NCBI GenBank assembly: GCA_934307185.1
Contig: CAKRCJ010000150.1
Span: forward strand, 1 to 5,951
DNA: 5,951 nucleotides
Direction of reading: 5' to 3'
From: an uncultured Roseburia sp.
Lineage (GTDB): Bacteria > Bacillota > Clostridia > Lachnospirales > Lachnospiraceae
Below, piece after piece: positions 5,486 through 5,951 of the stretch; within the stretch, counting starts at the first letter, position 1, and each line of letters begins with the position of its first letter. The position numbers were made by a program, and so were the translations under genes. The notes below the pieces were generated by a model, which made no database searches, was not told the DNA's origin, and saw only the letters and a list, made by a program, of their open reading frames with translations.

Positions 5486-5801
5486 TTACTCATTCTCTTC
5501 CTGTTCTTTCTGTTGTAAATAAAAAATTGCTTTCTGCGTTTCTATCTCTTCACGCAGTTCTTCTTCTGTTGGCAAATATAATTTGCATCTCCTGCTCTAC
5601 CGCCTTTTTATCTTTAGACTGTAATAAACGATAATAATATTGTGTATCTATATTTCGCTGTAAAGTACGCACACTCCAGGTCTGTTCATATGCTTCCTTT
5701 TGGGATACTTCGATAATATTCTGAACATCCTTTAATATATTTTCTGTTTTTTGAAATTTACTCATAATATTATTATTTTCAACTTTTGAAACTTCATTCA
5801 T
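5486..5801 (-). pseudogene. Remnant of a DUF1016 (YhcG-type) PDDEXK nuclease gene
   Basis: An open frame of 83 codons (5801-5550) starts MNEVSKVENNNIMSKFQKTE with AGGAGA about nine bases upstream. It then reads SQKEAYEQTWSVRTLQRN and QYYYRLLQSKDKKAVEQEM. From memory of the family, MNE...IIEVSQKEAYE is the usual N-terminus, while EQTWSVRTLQRNIDTQYYYRLLQS belongs about 100 residues further on, at the end of the DUF1016 N-terminal domain. After EQEM the sequence continues in another frame (5587-5486) as CKLYLPTEEELREEIETQ then KAIFYLQQ, matching the family's C-terminal tail. The whole PDDEXK catalytic domain between is missing. So two internal losses are inferred, the first in frame and the second with a frame change. 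-10-like boxes at 5835-5845 suggest it may still be transcribed. Intact members are about 330-370 residues. No nuclease activity is expected; a short DUF1016 fragment might still be made. Confidence 0.75.
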
Positions 5802-5877
5802 CTACCGGTTCTCCTTCCCACAAACTGTATTTCAATTGTATCATAAAGCACCTGTTATTTCAGCATAATCTCAATAT

Positions 5878-5897
5878 AAAAAAGTGTCTGCGACACT
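5878..5897 (-). terminator. Rho-independent terminator of a gene beyond the right edge
   Basis: On the minus strand AGTGTC (5897-5892) and GACACT (5888-5883) form a perfect 6-base stem with a 3-base loop (GCA), followed by a six-T run (5883-5878; the last base of the stem is shared). The shape is textbook. It would end a minus-strand gene entering from the right, insulating the nuclease remnant. Confidence 0.7.
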
Positions 5898-5904
5898 CTC
5901 AACT

Positions 5905-5939
5905 CCCCTAACCCCTCATTCATGAGGGGAAGGGGTTTT
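5905..5939 (+). terminator. GC-rich hairpin, possibly a plus-oriented terminator
   Basis: CCCCTCAT (5912-5919) and ATGAGGGG (5922-5929) pair perfectly around a TC loop. CCCCT (5905-5909) and AGGGG (5931-5935) extend the stem past a small AA/A bulge. TTTT (5936-5939) follows on the plus strand. No plus-strand gene precedes it in the window, so it may act with the neighbouring hairpin as a two-way terminator or be a dispersed palindromic repeat. Confidence 0.4.
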
Positions 5940-5951
5940 CTTATCTCCTTC

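Noticed and set aside
5856..5924. Minus-strand 22-codon frame starting at 5924
   Set aside because: It runs through the terminator hairpin, and the nearest AGGAG is over 20 bases upstream, too far to serve it.
1..5951. CRISPR array, tRNA, rRNA, insertion sequence or riboswitch
   Set aside because: No regularly spaced long repeats, no cloverleaf-type or rRNA sequence, no transposase motifs, and no riboswitch consensus that I recognise on either strand.

Overview
The window looks like chromosomal DNA of a low-to-moderate GC gut Clostridia species, most likely a Lachnospiraceae relative. This is inferred from strong AGGAG-type ribosome sites, AT-rich spacers with TATAAT boxes, and the styles of thymidine kinase, Na/Pi cotransporter and RNase H present; no 16S or other marker is available. 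All supported genes lie on the minus strand, so transcription runs from right to left.

From right to left: positions 5878-5939 hold a rho-independent terminator of a gene beyond the right edge plus a second GC-rich hairpin. Positions 5486-5801 hold the collapsed remains of a DUF1016 (YhcG-type PDDEXK nuclease) gene, which keeps its start and its C-terminal tail but has lost most of the middle in what looks like two deletions. Positions 4642-5379 encode an XRE-type DNA-binding protein with four predicted membrane segments, preceded by a nested palindrome that may be its operator. A TATAAT promoter at 4585-4612 then drives a tight three-gene operon: a small double zinc-finger protein of unknown role, a type 1 RNase H with an N-terminal hybrid-binding domain, and an M14 zinc carboxypeptidase-like enzyme resembling gamma-D-Glu-meso-DAP peptidases. 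It ends at a terminator at 2510-2549.

The 284-base spacer at 2270-2553 is rich in signals. Besides the terminator it holds a TATAAT promoter and three TTTACA hexamers at exact 11-base spacing, which resemble a Firmicute PhoP (phosphate regulator) box. They sit just upstream of a Na+/phosphate cotransporter with a PhoU-like C-terminal domain (473-2269). A thymidine kinase gene (1-449, cut by the left edge) follows 23 bases downstream, probably in the same transcript.

Most genes are ordinary housekeeping or accessory functions. The points most worth a second look are the Pho-box-like array, the doubly deleted nuclease remnant, the structured RNA signals at operon ends, and the uncharacterised zinc-finger protein. 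I see no convincing evidence of a wholly new multi-gene system.
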